In this document: positions 7,796 to 16,779 of the stretch, in pieces | Numbering within the stretch: position 1 is the stretch's first letter | Layout of the letters: every line of letters starts with the position of its first letter | NCBI GenBank assembly: GCA_023393475.1 | Contig: JAEWLC010000043.1 | Span: forward strand, 22,978-86,977 | DNA length: 64,000 bases | Origin: Pseudomonadota bacterium | GTDB taxonomy: Bacteria; Pseudomonadota; Alphaproteobacteria; Rhizobiales; Devosiaceae | Direction of reading: 5' to 3' | The notes under the pieces: model-generated | Seen by the model: only the letters and a program-made list of their open reading frames with translations | Told to the model about the DNA's origin: nothing | Databases searched by the model: none | Position numbers and translations under genes: made by a program

Positions 7796-8617
7796 TCAGG
7801 TCTCGCCGTCTATCACCTGCTTGAGGCTCAGCATGTCCCGCCAGGCCAGCGCCTTGCTGGCGGGCGTGCGCAGCAGGTAGGCGGGGTGCAGCGTTGCGAG
7901 GGCCTTCGTCGCGTGGCTGTTGACTGTGAGGTCGCGCCACTGGCCCCGCATCCTGGTGATGCCGTTCTGGGTCTGGAACAGCGCCTTGGTTGGCACGTTG
8001 CCGAGCGTGACCAGGTACTTTGGCGCGACCAGTTCGATCTGCCGCAGCAGGAACGGCGTGCAGAGCGCCATCTCCTCGGGCGAGGGGTCGCGATTACCCG
8101 GCGGACGCCACGGCACCATGTTGGCGATGTAGACCTTGGTGCGGTCGAGCCCGATCGAGGCCAACATGCGATCGAGCAATTGCCCGGCGCGGCCGACGAA
8201 CGGCTTGCCCTGCAGATCTTCCTGCTCGCCGGGGCCTTCACCCACCAGCATGATCTCGGCCTCGGGGTTTCCGTCGGCGAAGACGAGCTGGGTGGCGCGC
8301 TTCTTGAGCGTGCAGCCCTCGTAGGCATCCATCGCCGCGCGAAGTGCATCGAGCGTCGGTGCGGCGGCGGCTAGCGCCGTGGTCTCGGATGGATCGGACG
8401 TCAGCAACAGAGCAATGGGCGGTGTCGGCTGCGCCGGTGGTGCGCCGGGCGCCGGCGTTGCAGCCGGGGCCATCGCCGGACGGGCGCGGGACGGCGCAAT
8501 CGAAGCGGCGAAACGATCGACCGGCTCCTCGCCGACCGCGAAATCGACACCGACGGCCCGATACCAGTCGAGGGCCGCGCGGGCTTCGGCGTCATTTAGC
8601 GGTCGATTTTCGGACAT
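7796..8617 (-). CDS. Uracil-DNA glycosylase, family 4-like
   Basis: A 273-residue enzyme that removes uracil from DNA at the start of base-excision repair. The N-terminal 90 residues are Ala/Pro-rich and probably disordered. The catalytic domain (about 90-270) has motif GEGPGEQED, then NMVPWRPPGNRDPSPEE, and motif TLHPAYLLR, matching thermostable family-4 enzymes. Those normally use four Cys for a 4Fe-4S cluster; here only GCTLKK and ALCTPF supply Cys at expected places and the second Cys of the first pair is Lys. The start at 8617 (MSENRPLNDAEARA) lies 10 bases from the divergent ETF-QO frame; an open extension further upstream is antisense to ETF-QO. Confidence 0.85.
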   Translation of the reverse strand: MSENRPLNDAEARAALDWYRAVGVDFAVGEEPVDRFAASIAPSRARPAMAPAATPAPGAPPAQPTPPIALLLTSDPSETTALAAAAPTLDALRAAMDAYEGCTLKKRATQLVFADGNPEAEIMLVGEGPGEQEDLQGKPFVGRAGQLLDRMLASIGLDRTKVYIANMVPWRPPGNRDPSPEEMALCTPFLLRQIELVAPKYLVTLGNVPTKALFQTQNGITRMRGQWRDLTVNSHATKALATLHPAYLLRTPASKALAWRDMLSLKQVIDGET

Positions 8618-8627
8618 CGGTTCTGTT

Positions 8628-10325
8628 ATGTCACAGCCCGCCTTAGCCCGCCACTGCGATTGGACTGCGACCTTGGCCGACGCCGGAACCCGCGAGATGC
8701 TCGAGACCGACGTCCTGATCGTCGGGGCCGGTCCTGCGGGGCTCAGCGCCGCCATCCGGCTGAAGCAGATAGCGCCCGATCTCGCCGTCACAGTGGTGGA
8801 AAAGTCGGCCGAACTCGGCGGCCATATCATCTCCGGCGCCGTGATGAACCCGGTAGGGCTCGATGCCCTGCTGCCGGGCTGGCGCCAGATGGGGGCCCCC
8901 GTCGGCCCGGACGTCACCCGTGACACCTTCCATTTCCTCACCGGTAGCGGCGACATTCCGCTCCCCGGCTTGATGATCCCGCCGCAGATGAAGACGCCAG
9001 GCGCAGTGATCGTCAGCCTCGGCGACCTCGTGAAGTGGCTCGGCGAAGAGGCGCAGGCACTGGGCGTCGATATCTTCCCCATGACCGCCGCCGTCGATGT
9101 GCTGACGGGCGAAGGTGGGCGGGTCGAGGGCATCATCACTGGCGATCTCGGTGTCGACGCCGACGGCCAGCCGAAATCGACCTTCGCGGCGGGCATCGCG
9201 CTCCGGGCCAAGTACACGCTGATCGGCGAAGGCGCGCGCGGATCGCTCGCCAAGGCGTTGATCCGGCAGTTCGGGCTCGACGACGGACACGACCCGCAGC
9301 TCTACGGGCTCGGCATCAAGGAAGTCTGGGAGCTTGCGCCCGAGCGGCATGACCCCGGCCGGATCGACCACTATCTCGGCTATCCGCTGGACGATGCGAT
9401 CTCCGGCGGTGGCTTCGCCTACCATGCTCAGGGCAACCGCCTCTATCTGGGGCTGGTGGTCCACCTCAACTACGCCAATCCCACGCTCTCGCCCTTCGGC
9501 GAGTTCCAGCGCTTCAAGCAGCATCCCTCGATCGCAAAGCTGCTCGAGGGCGGGCGACGCATCAGCTACGGGGCGCGGGCGCTGACCTCGGGCGGGCTGC
9601 AGTCGATCCCCGATCTCGCCTTTCCCGGCGGCGCGCTCATCGGCTGTGCGGCAGGGTTCATGAACGTGCCGGCGCTGAAGGCCGTCCACAATGCCATCCG
9701 CTCGGGCATGGCCACCGCCGACAAGGTCGCGGCGGCGATCGGCGAGGGCCGCGCCCACGACCGGCTCGAGGGGCTCAACGAGGCCGTGCTGGCGACAGGA
9801 ATCGGCGCCGAGCTGAAGCCGGTCCGCAACGTGAAACCTTTCTGGTCGCGGTTCGGCACCCTCACGGGCGTGCTGTTCGGCGGCTTCGACATGTGGTGCG
9901 AAGCACTGTTCCGCTTCTCACCCTTCGGCACGCTGCGCCACGGCAAGGCGGATTTCGAGAAGCTTGCGCACAAGGCCGACGTGACCCCCAAGGCCTACGA
10001 ACGCGCCGATGGCAAGAACACCTTTGATCGCGCCGCATCGGTCTATCTCGCCAATCTCAGCCACGACGAGGACCAGCCCGTCCACCTGCGCCTCGCCGAT
10101 CCCGATATCCCGGTACGCGAAAACCTGCCGCGCTACGGGGAGCCGGCGCCGCTCTATTGCCCGGCCGGGGTTTATGAGGTGGCGGAGGAGGGCGGGGCGC
10201 CGGTGTTCCGCATCCACGCTGCCAACTGCGTCCACTGCAAGACCTGTGATATCAAGGATCCCGCCCAGAACATCACCTGGGTGCCGCCAGAGGGCGGCTC
10301 GGGGCCCAACTATTCGGGAATGTGA
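8628..10325 (+). CDS. Electron transfer flavoprotein-ubiquinone oxidoreductase
   Basis: A 565-residue ETF-QO that passes electrons from fatty-acid and amino-acid dehydrogenases, through ETF, to ubiquinone at the inner membrane. Seen: the FAD-binding GAGPAGLSAA near the N-terminus, ETF-QO sequence throughout (GRIDHYLGYPLD, GLVVHLNYANP), and a C-terminal 4Fe-4S cluster with Cys in YCPAGVYEV and CVHCKTCDIKDP, ending in GGSGPNYSGM as family members do. The ATG at 8628 is used because family proteins have a short leader before the FAD strand; an ATG at 8697 is the alternative. It is divergent from the uracil-DNA glycosylase gene. Confidence 0.92.
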   Translation: MSQPALARHCDWTATLADAGTREMLETDVLIVGAGPAGLSAAIRLKQIAPDLAVTVVEKSAELGGHIISGAVMNPVGLDALLPGWRQMGAPVGPDVTRDTFHFLTGSGDIPLPGLMIPPQMKTPGAVIVSLGDLVKWLGEEAQALGVDIFPMTAAVDVLTGEGGRVEGIITGDLGVDADGQPKSTFAAGIALRAKYTLIGEGARGSLAKALIRQFGLDDGHDPQLYGLGIKEVWELAPERHDPGRIDHYLGYPLDDAISGGGFAYHAQGNRLYLGLVVHLNYANPTLSPFGEFQRFKQHPSIAKLLEGGRRISYGARALTSGGLQSIPDLAFPGGALIGCAAGFMNVPALKAVHNAIRSGMATADKVAAAIGEGRAHDRLEGLNEAVLATGIGAELKPVRNVKPFWSRFGTLTGVLFGGFDMWCEALFRFSPFGTLRHGKADFEKLAHKADVTPKAYERADGKNTFDRAASVYLANLSHDEDQPVHLRLADPDIPVRENLPRYGEPAPLYCPAGVYEVAEEGGAPVFRIHAANCVHCKTCDIKDPAQNITWVPPEGGSGPNYSGM

Positions 10326-10431
10326 CGGCAACTCACACCATTGTGCCTGCCTCTTGCGGCGCAGTCCCAAAATCGACCATGTTTCCGCGGTTAGTCGCTG
10401 CTGACCTGTCCTCTCGGAGTTATCGAGCCTC

Positions 10432-12177
10432 GTGACCCACAAAGCCCGCCTTCTGTCCGGTGTCCTGCTTGCCGCCCTGCTCTCGACGAGCGCCGTGCCG
10501 GCACTTGAAGCCGGCAGCATGATGCCTTTGATGAGCGACAGCGCCACCGGCAGCTACCTCGCCGGTCGGCAGGCGCTTTCGGACCTGCGGACCTCCGATG
10601 CCGCACGCTATTTCCGTGCCGCGGCGCAGGCCGACTGGGACAATATCATCATCGTCGATCGCAGCTTCATCGCCGAAGCCGCCGACGGCAACATTGCCGA
10701 CGCCGCGCGCGTCGCCAAGCACCTGCTCGAGCTTAGCGCTCCCAACGATCTCGCCAGCCTCGTCATCGGCGCCGAAGCCGTGAAGGAGCGGCGCTACAGC
10801 GCGGCTGCCCGCGAGCTGGAAGCGGTTGGCGGCGATACCTTTGCCGGCATCACCGGGGGCATCCTGCGCGCCTGGGCGCTGATCGGCGACGGCAAGCGCG
10901 ACGAAGCCGACAAGGTGCTCGACGAACTGGGGCAGGGCGGGCTCGAGGACTTCCTCGTCTTCCACCGCGCCGTCATGGCCGATGTCGAGGGCCGCACCGC
11001 CGACGCGCTGGCGCTCGCCAAGCGGGCCTACGAGGCAGACCCGCAGGTGGCGCGCATCGTCGAGGCCTATACCCGCATGCTCGGGAATGCCGGCCGCTTC
11101 GATGAAGCCGGCAAGGTGATCGCCGATTTCGAGGCGCAGGGGCTGGGCCACCCGCTGGTGGACGCCGTGAAGGCCAAGATCGACCTGAAGCAGCGCCCCG
11201 GCGTGTTCGCTGCCGATGTGCAGTCGGGCGCCGCCGAGATGTTCCATTCGGTCGGCGTGGCGCTGGCCCGCGAGGGCAGCCCGGATATTTCCGCCGCGTT
11301 CCTCCAGCTCGGCATGTATCTCGATCCGCGCGCCGATGTGATCGACCTCGTCTATGGGCAGTTGCTCGACAGCGCCAAGCAGCACGAGGCCGCCAACGCG
11401 ATCTACGACAGGATTGCGCCGGATTCGCCGATGAAGCCGATGGCCGTGGTGCGCATCGCGGAAAATCTCGATGACCTCGGCGATCGCGACGAGGCCCTGC
11501 GCCGGCTCGGCAATATCGTGCAGCAGAACCCCAACGACCTAGAGGCCCTCTCGGTGCTCGGCGACATGCAGCGCGCCGGCGAGAAGTATGCCGAGGCAGC
11601 GGACACCTACACCAAGGCGCTGGCCGTGGCCGGGGGCGATGCCCCGGGCGACTGGCGCTTCTACTATGTCCGCGGCATCTCGTACGAGCGGAACAAGGAA
11701 TGGGCCAAGGCCGAGCCGGATTTCAAGCGCGCGCTCGAACTCAACCCGAACCAGCCGCAGGTGCTGAACTACCTCGGCTACAGCTGGGTGGATCAGGGCA
11801 TCAACCTGATGCCCGCCCTCGATATGATCGAGAAGGCCGTCGCCGCGTCTCCCAATGACGGCTACATCATCGATAGCCTCGGCTGGGCCTTCTACCGCCT
11901 CGGCCGCTTCGAGGAGGCGGTCCAGCAACTCGAGCTGGCGGTGCAGCTGCGGTCGACCGATCCCGAGATCAACGATCACCTCGGCGACGCCTACTGGCGC
12001 GCCGGCCGCGAACTCGAGGCAAAGTTCCAGTGGAACATCGCCGCCTCGGTCGACCAGGAGGGCAACGTGAAGGCCCGGGTGGCGAAGAAGCTGGCAGAGG
12101 GGCTCGATGCGGTCGAGGCCGCGCCCAAGCCGGTTCCGGTCGCCGAAGGTGCAACGACGGCGCCCGCCACCAACTGA
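10432..12177 (+). CDS. Exported tetratricopeptide-repeat protein
   Basis: A 581-residue protein with a signal peptide (LLSGVLLAALLSTSAVPALEA) and many TPR units. The clearest are at about 340-560, for example AVVRIAENLDDLGDRDEALR, YYVRGISYERNKEWAKAEPD, LNYLGYSWVDQGIN and YIIDSLGWAFYRLGRFEEAV. TPR arrays bind peptides or partner proteins, so a periplasmic or outer-membrane scaffold role is likely. Start is GTG at 10432. Its TGA overlaps the ATG of ispE by one base (TGATG), so the two are translationally coupled. The ETF-QO / TPR / ispE order recurs in Hyphomicrobiales. No specific partner can be named. Confidence 0.85.
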   Translation: MTHKARLLSGVLLAALLSTSAVPALEAGSMMPLMSDSATGSYLAGRQALSDLRTSDAARYFRAAAQADWDNIIIVDRSFIAEAADGNIADAARVAKHLLELSAPNDLASLVIGAEAVKERRYSAAARELEAVGGDTFAGITGGILRAWALIGDGKRDEADKVLDELGQGGLEDFLVFHRAVMADVEGRTADALALAKRAYEADPQVARIVEAYTRMLGNAGRFDEAGKVIADFEAQGLGHPLVDAVKAKIDLKQRPGVFAADVQSGAAEMFHSVGVALAREGSPDISAAFLQLGMYLDPRADVIDLVYGQLLDSAKQHEAANAIYDRIAPDSPMKPMAVVRIAENLDDLGDRDEALRRLGNIVQQNPNDLEALSVLGDMQRAGEKYAEAADTYTKALAVAGGDAPGDWRFYYVRGISYERNKEWAKAEPDFKRALELNPNQPQVLNYLGYSWVDQGINLMPALDMIEKAVAASPNDGYIIDSLGWAFYRLGRFEEAVQQLELAVQLRSTDPEINDHLGDAYWRAGRELEAKFQWNIAASVDQEGNVKARVAKKLAEGLDAVEAAPKPVPVAEGATTAPATN

Positions 12178-13061
12178 TGGTGGAAGCCGACGTCGTCGCT
12201 TCCTCCGAGGCGGCCCCCGCCAAGGTCAACCTGGCCCTGCATGTCACCGGCCGACGCGCCGACGGCTACCACGAGCTCGAAAGCCTCGTGGTCTTCGTCG
12301 ATGTCGCCGACGAGATTTCGGTGGGGCCCGCCCGGGCCGACCGGCTCAGGGTCAGCGGCCCCTTCGCGGCAGCCGCCGGCAACTCCGACTCGAACCTTGT
12401 GATGCGCGCCGTCCGCGCGTTCCGGGAGCGCTGGCCCGATCGGCTGCCCGATGGCCTCGACATCGCGCTGACCAAGAACCTGCCCGTCGCGGCCGGCATC
12501 GGCGGCGGCTCCGCCGATGCGGCGGCCATGTTGCGCCTCCTCGCCCGGATCGGCGACGGGGATTTTCCCGTGGCGGAGCTGCAGAAGATCGCCCTCGCAC
12601 TGGGCGCCGACGTGCCGATGTGCCTTCTCTCGCGGCCGGCCGAGGTTCGCGGCGTCGGCGAGATCATACACACGCTGCGCGGCTTCCCGCCGACCCATCT
12701 CGTGCTGGTCAACCCGCTCGTGCCGGTCGCGACCGCAGACGTATTCCGCCGGCTCGAAAGCCGGACCAACCCGCCCATGCCGGCCTTGCCGCAGCCGCTG
12801 ACGCGCCCGGCGCAGCTCGGCCTGTGGCTGGCCGAGACCCGCAACGACCTGCAGCCCGCTGCGGTGGCGCTGGTGCCGGCCATCGGCGACCTGCTACGCG
12901 AGATGCGGGTACTGGATGGCTGCGCGCTCGCCCGCATGTCGGGCTCGGGCGGCACCGTGTTCGGTCTCTTCGGCTCGGCCGCCCAGGCGCACCAGGCGGC
13001 GCACGAGATGCGCGCGCGCTATCCCGACTACTGGGTGGCGGCGGCCCCCGCCATCAGTTGA
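12177..13061 (+). CDS. ispE: 4-diphosphocytidyl-2-C-methyl-D-erythritol kinase
   Basis: A 294-residue GHMP kinase of the MEP isoprenoid pathway; it phosphorylates CDP-methylerythritol with ATP. Seen: APAKVNLALHVTGRRADGYH at the N-terminus, with the substrate-binding K and H, the ATP loop PVAAGIGGGSADAAA (about residues 103-117), and the C-terminal glycine loop MSGSGGTVFGLF. The ATG overlaps the stop of the TPR gene by one base. ispH lies 10 kb away in this window, and a polyprenyl synthase that uses the pathway's products is one gene away. The last 8 bases overlap the convergent gene at 13054. Confidence 0.95.
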   Translation: MVEADVVASSEAAPAKVNLALHVTGRRADGYHELESLVVFVDVADEISVGPARADRLRVSGPFAAAAGNSDSNLVMRAVRAFRERWPDRLPDGLDIALTKNLPVAAGIGGGSADAAAMLRLLARIGDGDFPVAELQKIALALGADVPMCLLSRPAEVRGVGEIIHTLRGFPPTHLVLVNPLVPVATADVFRRLESRTNPPMPALPQPLTRPAQLGLWLAETRNDLQPAAVALVPAIGDLLREMRVLDGCALARMSGSGGTVFGLFGSAAQAHQAAHEMRARYPDYWVAAAPAIS

Positions 13062-13641
13062 GCCCCACCCACATCGGCAGCTTGGCCGTCTCCGGGGCGT
13101 CGCGCAGGAACAGCAGGCAACGCAAGTAGCCATCGACGAGAAAGCCGGGCGCCACGCCGGTCACGATCGGGGCCTCTTCGGTGAGCGGCGGCGTGCCCCG
13201 CGGAATGGCGTCGGCGGCGATCCGGGGGTCGGGCGGGTGAAGTGAGCCGTCGATGCTGACGTTGCGATTCCACCTGACGAAATCGCGAAACTTCATCGGT
13301 ATGTCGCGGTGGGGCGTGTTGAACCACTTGTCGACGAAGACGGCGCCCACCTTCTCCTTGTCCCATTCGGCCAGCAGGAACCTCGGATGTTGGGTGATGA
13401 TGGCGCTATAGGTCGCCCGGATGAACGTCGCCGCTGCCGCAAGATCGGGGTGGTGGTCGCGGGGGATCTGGTCGAACGGGATGCCGCCAAGCGCGAGTTC
13501 CGTGGCTCCGGCCAGTTCCGCCCGCTGGTGGTAGAGTCCGCCGACGCGCGGCGAGACGATTTCGGAATACGCCCACCGCGCCAGCACTTCCTGCTGTGGC
13601 GCGATGCGGCCGACTGCAAGCGCCAAGCCCTTGCCCCCCAA
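13054..13641 (-). CDS. Uncharacterised protein with ParB-like tail motif
   Basis: The product is 195 residues, soluble, without signal or membrane segment. I do not recognise the family. Seen: a helical N-terminal half, a central aromatic stretch (DKWFNTPHRDIPMKFRDFVR), and a C-terminal segment GFLVDGYLRCLLFLRDAPET then a short hydrophobic strand. The VDGYLRCLLF segment recalls the DGHHR-type motif of ParB/Srx-like domains but lacks the full pattern. Only TTG (13641) is available as the longest start, with no clean ribosome-binding site; a shorter start is possible. It is convergent with ispE, overlapping by 8 bases. A 6-base inverted repeat CAATCG-N11-CGATTG spans 13639-13661 at its 5' end. 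Confidence 0.45.
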   Translation of the reverse strand: MGGKGLALAVGRIAPQQEVLARWAYSEIVSPRVGGLYHQRAELAGATELALGGIPFDQIPRDHHPDLAAAATFIRATYSAIITQHPRFLLAEWDKEKVGAVFVDKWFNTPHRDIPMKFRDFVRWNRNVSIDGSLHPPDPRIAADAIPRGTPPLTEEAPIVTGVAPGFLVDGYLRCLLFLRDAPETAKLPMWVGLN

Positions 13642-13737
13642 TCGATTTCACTAACCGATTGTTGTCGCACAATTATCGCAAATGCAATCGGACGCGGCGA
13701 TCGGGTTGCCGCCAGCGTTCGGCGGAATAGCCAAGCC

Positions 13738-14757
13738 TCAGTAGGCGCGGCTGGCCGTGAACTCGGCGACGCCGGCGAGGATGGTCTTCATCTCGGTGGC
13801 GGGCAGCGGCTTCAGCGCATCGATGGCGCGGCCGACATGGGCATCCGCGCGGACGATGGTGCGGCCGAGCGTATCGTAGCGATCGAAGATCGTCCGCACC
13901 TCCCGGACCTCGTCGGGCCCCGCGTCGCCCTTGCCGAGCACCTTGACGATCGTCTCGCGCTCCGCCGGCGTCGCCTGCTTGAGGGCGAGGATCACCGGCA
14001 GGGTCATCTTGCCCTCGCGCAGGTCGTCGCCGGTGTTCTTGCCCAGCGTGCCGCTCTCGCCGCGATAGTCGAGCACGTCGTCGACCAGCTGGAAGGCGAA
14101 GCCCAGTTCCCGGCCGTAGTCGCGAAGCGCACGGCGGCCCGCCTCGTTGGCGCCGCCGGCCATGGCGCCGACTTCGGTCGCCGCCTCGAACAGCGTCGCG
14201 GTCTTGGCGCCGATCACTTCGTCATAGTCGTGCGCAGTAGCCGAGAGGTCACGCGCCTTGGCGAGCTGCAGGACTTCGCCTTCGGCGATGATCGTCGCGG
14301 CCTTTGAGATGACCCGCAGCGCTTCGACATTGCCGGTGTCGACCATCATCATGAAGGCCTGGCCGAGCAGGAAATCGCCGACCAGAACGCTTGCCTGGTT
14401 GCCCCATTTCATCCGCGCCGCGGCACGGCCGCGCCGCATGTTGCTCTCGTCGACGACATCGTCGTGCAGCAGCGTCGCGTTGTGCATGAACTCGACGGCG
14501 GCGGCGAAATTGACCTCGCTGCCATTGGCCCGGCCGAACAGCTCCGCCGCAGCGATGGTGAGCATCGGCCGCAGCCGCTTGCCGCCCGCATCGATAAGGT
14601 AGCGCGCTACTTCGGGCACGAGCTCCACATGCGAGCTGGCCTTGTCGAGGATCATGGCGTTGACGCGATCCATGCCCGGGCGGGTCGCCTCGAGCAGACG
14701 GTCGAGTGCGCCGGCGGTGCTGATCGCCTCGTTTGCCGCTGCCGCCGAAAGAGCCAT
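13738..14757 (-). CDS. Long-chain polyprenyl diphosphate synthase (octa-/decaprenyl type)
   Basis: A 339-residue trans-prenyltransferase that makes the ubiquinone side chain from farnesyl and isopentenyl diphosphate. Both Asp-rich motifs are present: LLHDDVVDES and FQLVDDVLDYRGE; GGKRLRP binds isopentenyl diphosphate. The residue five places before the first motif is Ala (NATLLHDD), which permits long chains, so a CoQ9/CoQ10-type product is likely (ispB/ddsA type). It is divergent from the methyltransferase gene, with 70 bases between the two starts. Confidence 0.92.
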   Translation of the reverse strand: MALSAAAANEAISTAGALDRLLEATRPGMDRVNAMILDKASSHVELVPEVARYLIDAGGKRLRPMLTIAAAELFGRANGSEVNFAAAVEFMHNATLLHDDVVDESNMRRGRAAARMKWGNQASVLVGDFLLGQAFMMMVDTGNVEALRVISKAATIIAEGEVLQLAKARDLSATAHDYDEVIGAKTATLFEAATEVGAMAGGANEAGRRALRDYGRELGFAFQLVDDVLDYRGESGTLGKNTGDDLREGKMTLPVILALKQATPAERETIVKVLGKGDAGPDEVREVRTIFDRYDTLGRTIVRADAHVGRAIDALKPLPATEMKTILAGVAEFTASRAY

Positions 14758-14827
14758 TAAATCCTCGGTTTGCGGTCCGCCTCCCGGGCCCTATAGTCGA
14801 GCCCGAGCGAACCGTCGCGATGGTGCG

Positions 14828-15610
14828 ATGTCCCTAGACGAACCAACCGATCTTGTAAAACAACAAACGCTGACGCGCGACGCCTTTTTGGGCGGACGCC
14901 TCACCGTGACGCAGCCCGGGCGTGGCTTTCGCGCCGGGCTCGACTCCGTGCTGCTTGGCGCCGCGGTGGGCGAAGGCTCGCGAACTCTCCTCGATCTCGG
15001 CGCGGGCGTCGGCACGGCGGCGCTGGTCGCACTGGCCCACAATCCCGGGCTGATGGCGACCCTGGTCGAGGCCGATCCCGACACGCTTGCGCTGGCGGGC
15101 ATGAACATTGCGACGAACGGCATGGGCGAGCGCGCGCGCCTGGTCGGGGTCGATCTCACTGCCCCCGGGCGCGTGCGGGCCGCTGCCGGGCTGCCGGCGG
15201 ATCACTTCGCCTCCGTCATCGCCAACCCCCCGTATTTCGACCCCGCTCGCGGCTCCGCGCCATCGCCCGCACGGGCCGACGCGCGCCACATGGACGAGGC
15301 AACGCTCGACGGCTGGGTCAAGACCGCAGCCACCCACGCCGCCCCCAGCGGCGAGGTGATCTTCATCCACACCGCCGAGGCGCTGCCGCCCCTGCTTGCC
15401 GCGTTTGCGAGGCGGTTCGGCGCGGTATCCGTGCTGCCGCTGCTGCCGCGCGAAGGTCAGGCCGCGAGCCGCGTTCTCGTGCGGGGCATCAAGGGCTCGC
15501 GCGCGCCCTTCCGGCTTCTCGCGGCGCGGGCGCTGCACGAGCCCGACGGGCAGGACTTCCGCCCGGACTTCGATGCGATCTTCCGGGGAACCGCCCGGCT
15601 CATCTGGTAA
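14828..15610 (+). CDS. TrmN6-like SAM-dependent N6-adenine methyltransferase
   Basis: A 260-residue class I methyltransferase of the COG4123 group. The group includes tRNA1(Val) adenine-37 N6-methyltransferase. Seen: the SAM loop LLDLGAGVGTAAL (about residues 58-70), acidic EADPDT after strand 2, and the amino-methyltransferase motif NPPYFDP (about residues 135-141). The start at 14828 (MSLDEPTDLVKQQTLTRD) fits family alignments; the frame is open further upstream but overlaps the divergent synthase. The target could be tRNA or another RNA. Confidence 0.82.
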   Translation: MSLDEPTDLVKQQTLTRDAFLGGRLTVTQPGRGFRAGLDSVLLGAAVGEGSRTLLDLGAGVGTAALVALAHNPGLMATLVEADPDTLALAGMNIATNGMGERARLVGVDLTAPGRVRAAAGLPADHFASVIANPPYFDPARGSAPSPARADARHMDEATLDGWVKTAATHAAPSGEVIFIHTAEALPPLLAAFARRFGAVSVLPLLPREGQAASRVLVRGIKGSRAPFRLLAARALHEPDGQDFRPDFDAIFRGTARLIW

Positions 15611-15664
15611 ATTTCAGCCGTGGCACATACATGTGCCCGACAATTCCGCAACGAGGGGCAATCG

Positions 15665-16489
15665 ATGGGCCTGCGTTCCTGGCTGAAGCGCAAGATGGGG
15701 CAGAGCGGGCCGATCATCCCGGTGGTGCGCCTCCACGGCGTCATCGCCGCCGACCAGCGCCCCGGACGCCTCAACATCGAAATGGCCGCGCCGCTGCTGA
15801 AGCGGGCCTTCGCCATCAAGACGGCGCCGGCCGTCGCCATCATCATCAACTCGCCGGGCGGCTCGGCGGTGCAGTCGCGCCTGATTTCGAAGCGCATCCG
15901 CGACCTCGCCGATGAGAACGGCACCAAGGTTCTGGTCTTCGTCGAGGATGCGGCAGCCTCGGGCGGCTATTTCATCGCTACCGCGGGCGACGAGATCATC
16001 GCCGATCCCTCCTCGATCGTCGGCTCGATCGGCGTGATCTTCGCCGGCTTCGGCTTCGTCGAAGCGCTGAACAAGCTCGGCGTCGACCGTCGGGTGCATA
16101 CGTCGGGCCGCAACAAATCGACCATGGACCCGTTCCTGCCGGAAAAGGCCGAGGACGTCGAACGCATCAAGGCGATGGAGTCCGACATCCACCAGGTGTT
16201 CATCGACTGGGTCAAGGCGCGCCGTGGCGAACGGCTGAAGGCGAGCGACGACACGCTGTTCACCGGCGAGTTCTGGAGCGGCGTTCGCGGGCTGGAGCTT
16301 GGTCTCATCGACGGCATCGGCGATGTCCACGAGGTGCTGCGCGCGCGCTACGGCGACAAGCTCGAACTGCTGCAGATTGCCCCCAAGCGCGGGCTCTTCG
16401 CCATGCCTCGGCTGGGCATCGCCGCCCTGGCCGGCGACATGGCGGCACATGTGGAAGACCGCGCCGCCTGGTCGCGGCTGGGATTGTAG
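15665..16489 (+). CDS. S49 family signal peptide peptidase-like protease (SppA type, short form)
   Basis: A 274-residue single-domain SppA-like protease. Seen: INSPGGSAVQSR, the oxyanion/substrate loop, nucleophile S99 in AASGGYFIATAG, and candidate general base K151 in GRNKSTMDPF; the 52-residue spacing equals that of the Ser-Lys dyad in Bacillus SppA. No N-terminal membrane anchor is visible, unlike classical SppA, so it may be cytoplasmic or peripheral. The ATG at 15665 follows GAGGGG by 8 bases; an in-frame ATG at 15620 gives a 15-residue extension of poor quality. A small membrane-protein gene follows after 2 bases and may provide an anchor. Confidence 0.88.
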   Translation: MGLRSWLKRKMGQSGPIIPVVRLHGVIAADQRPGRLNIEMAAPLLKRAFAIKTAPAVAIIINSPGGSAVQSRLISKRIRDLADENGTKVLVFVEDAAASGGYFIATAGDEIIADPSSIVGSIGVIFAGFGFVEALNKLGVDRRVHTSGRNKSTMDPFLPEKAEDVERIKAMESDIHQVFIDWVKARRGERLKASDDTLFTGEFWSGVRGLELGLIDGIGDVHEVLRARYGDKLELLQIAPKRGLFAMPRLGIAALAGDMAAHVEDRAAWSRLGL

Positions 16490-16491
16490 CC

Positions 16492-16713
16492 ATGACCGCA
16501 GTGATCATCCGCGTCCTGATCTTTGTCGCGATCTTCCTCGCCATCGCCTGGGGCCTGCGCAGGATCTGGCGCGACTGGAAGGGTGAGTTCAAGGCCGTCG
16601 ACAAGGCCCGCCACGAGCGCGACCTGCAGGAGCGCGAGCAGCTCAAGCGCACCGACGGTATGATCACGCTGAAGCGCGACAAGGACGGCAAGTTCCGGCC
16701 GCCGCAGGACTAG
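16492..16713 (+). CDS. Small single-pass membrane protein
   Basis: A 73-residue protein. One hydrophobic helix (IIRVLIFVAIFLAIAWGL, residues 4-21) is followed by a strongly charged cytoplasmic tail rich in Lys, Arg, Asp and Glu. It begins 2 bases after the S49 protease stop, so the pair is certainly one transcript. I do not recognise a named family. Partnership with the anchor-less protease upstream is an inference from position. Codon use matches neighbours. Confidence 0.7.
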   Translation: MTAVIIRVLIFVAIFLAIAWGLRRIWRDWKGEFKAVDKARHERDLQEREQLKRTDGMITLKRDKDGKFRPPQD

Positions 16714-16779
16714 CCGGCGCTGCGGTCGGCTTGTCCCGTTCGGCGCCTTGTCGCACTATCGGGGCGAGGGAGATCCTGC

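Noticed and set aside
7796..9253. Uracil-DNA glycosylase frame extended to 485 codons
   Set aside because: Residues beyond 8617 are antisense to ETF-QO and carry no glycosylase similarity.
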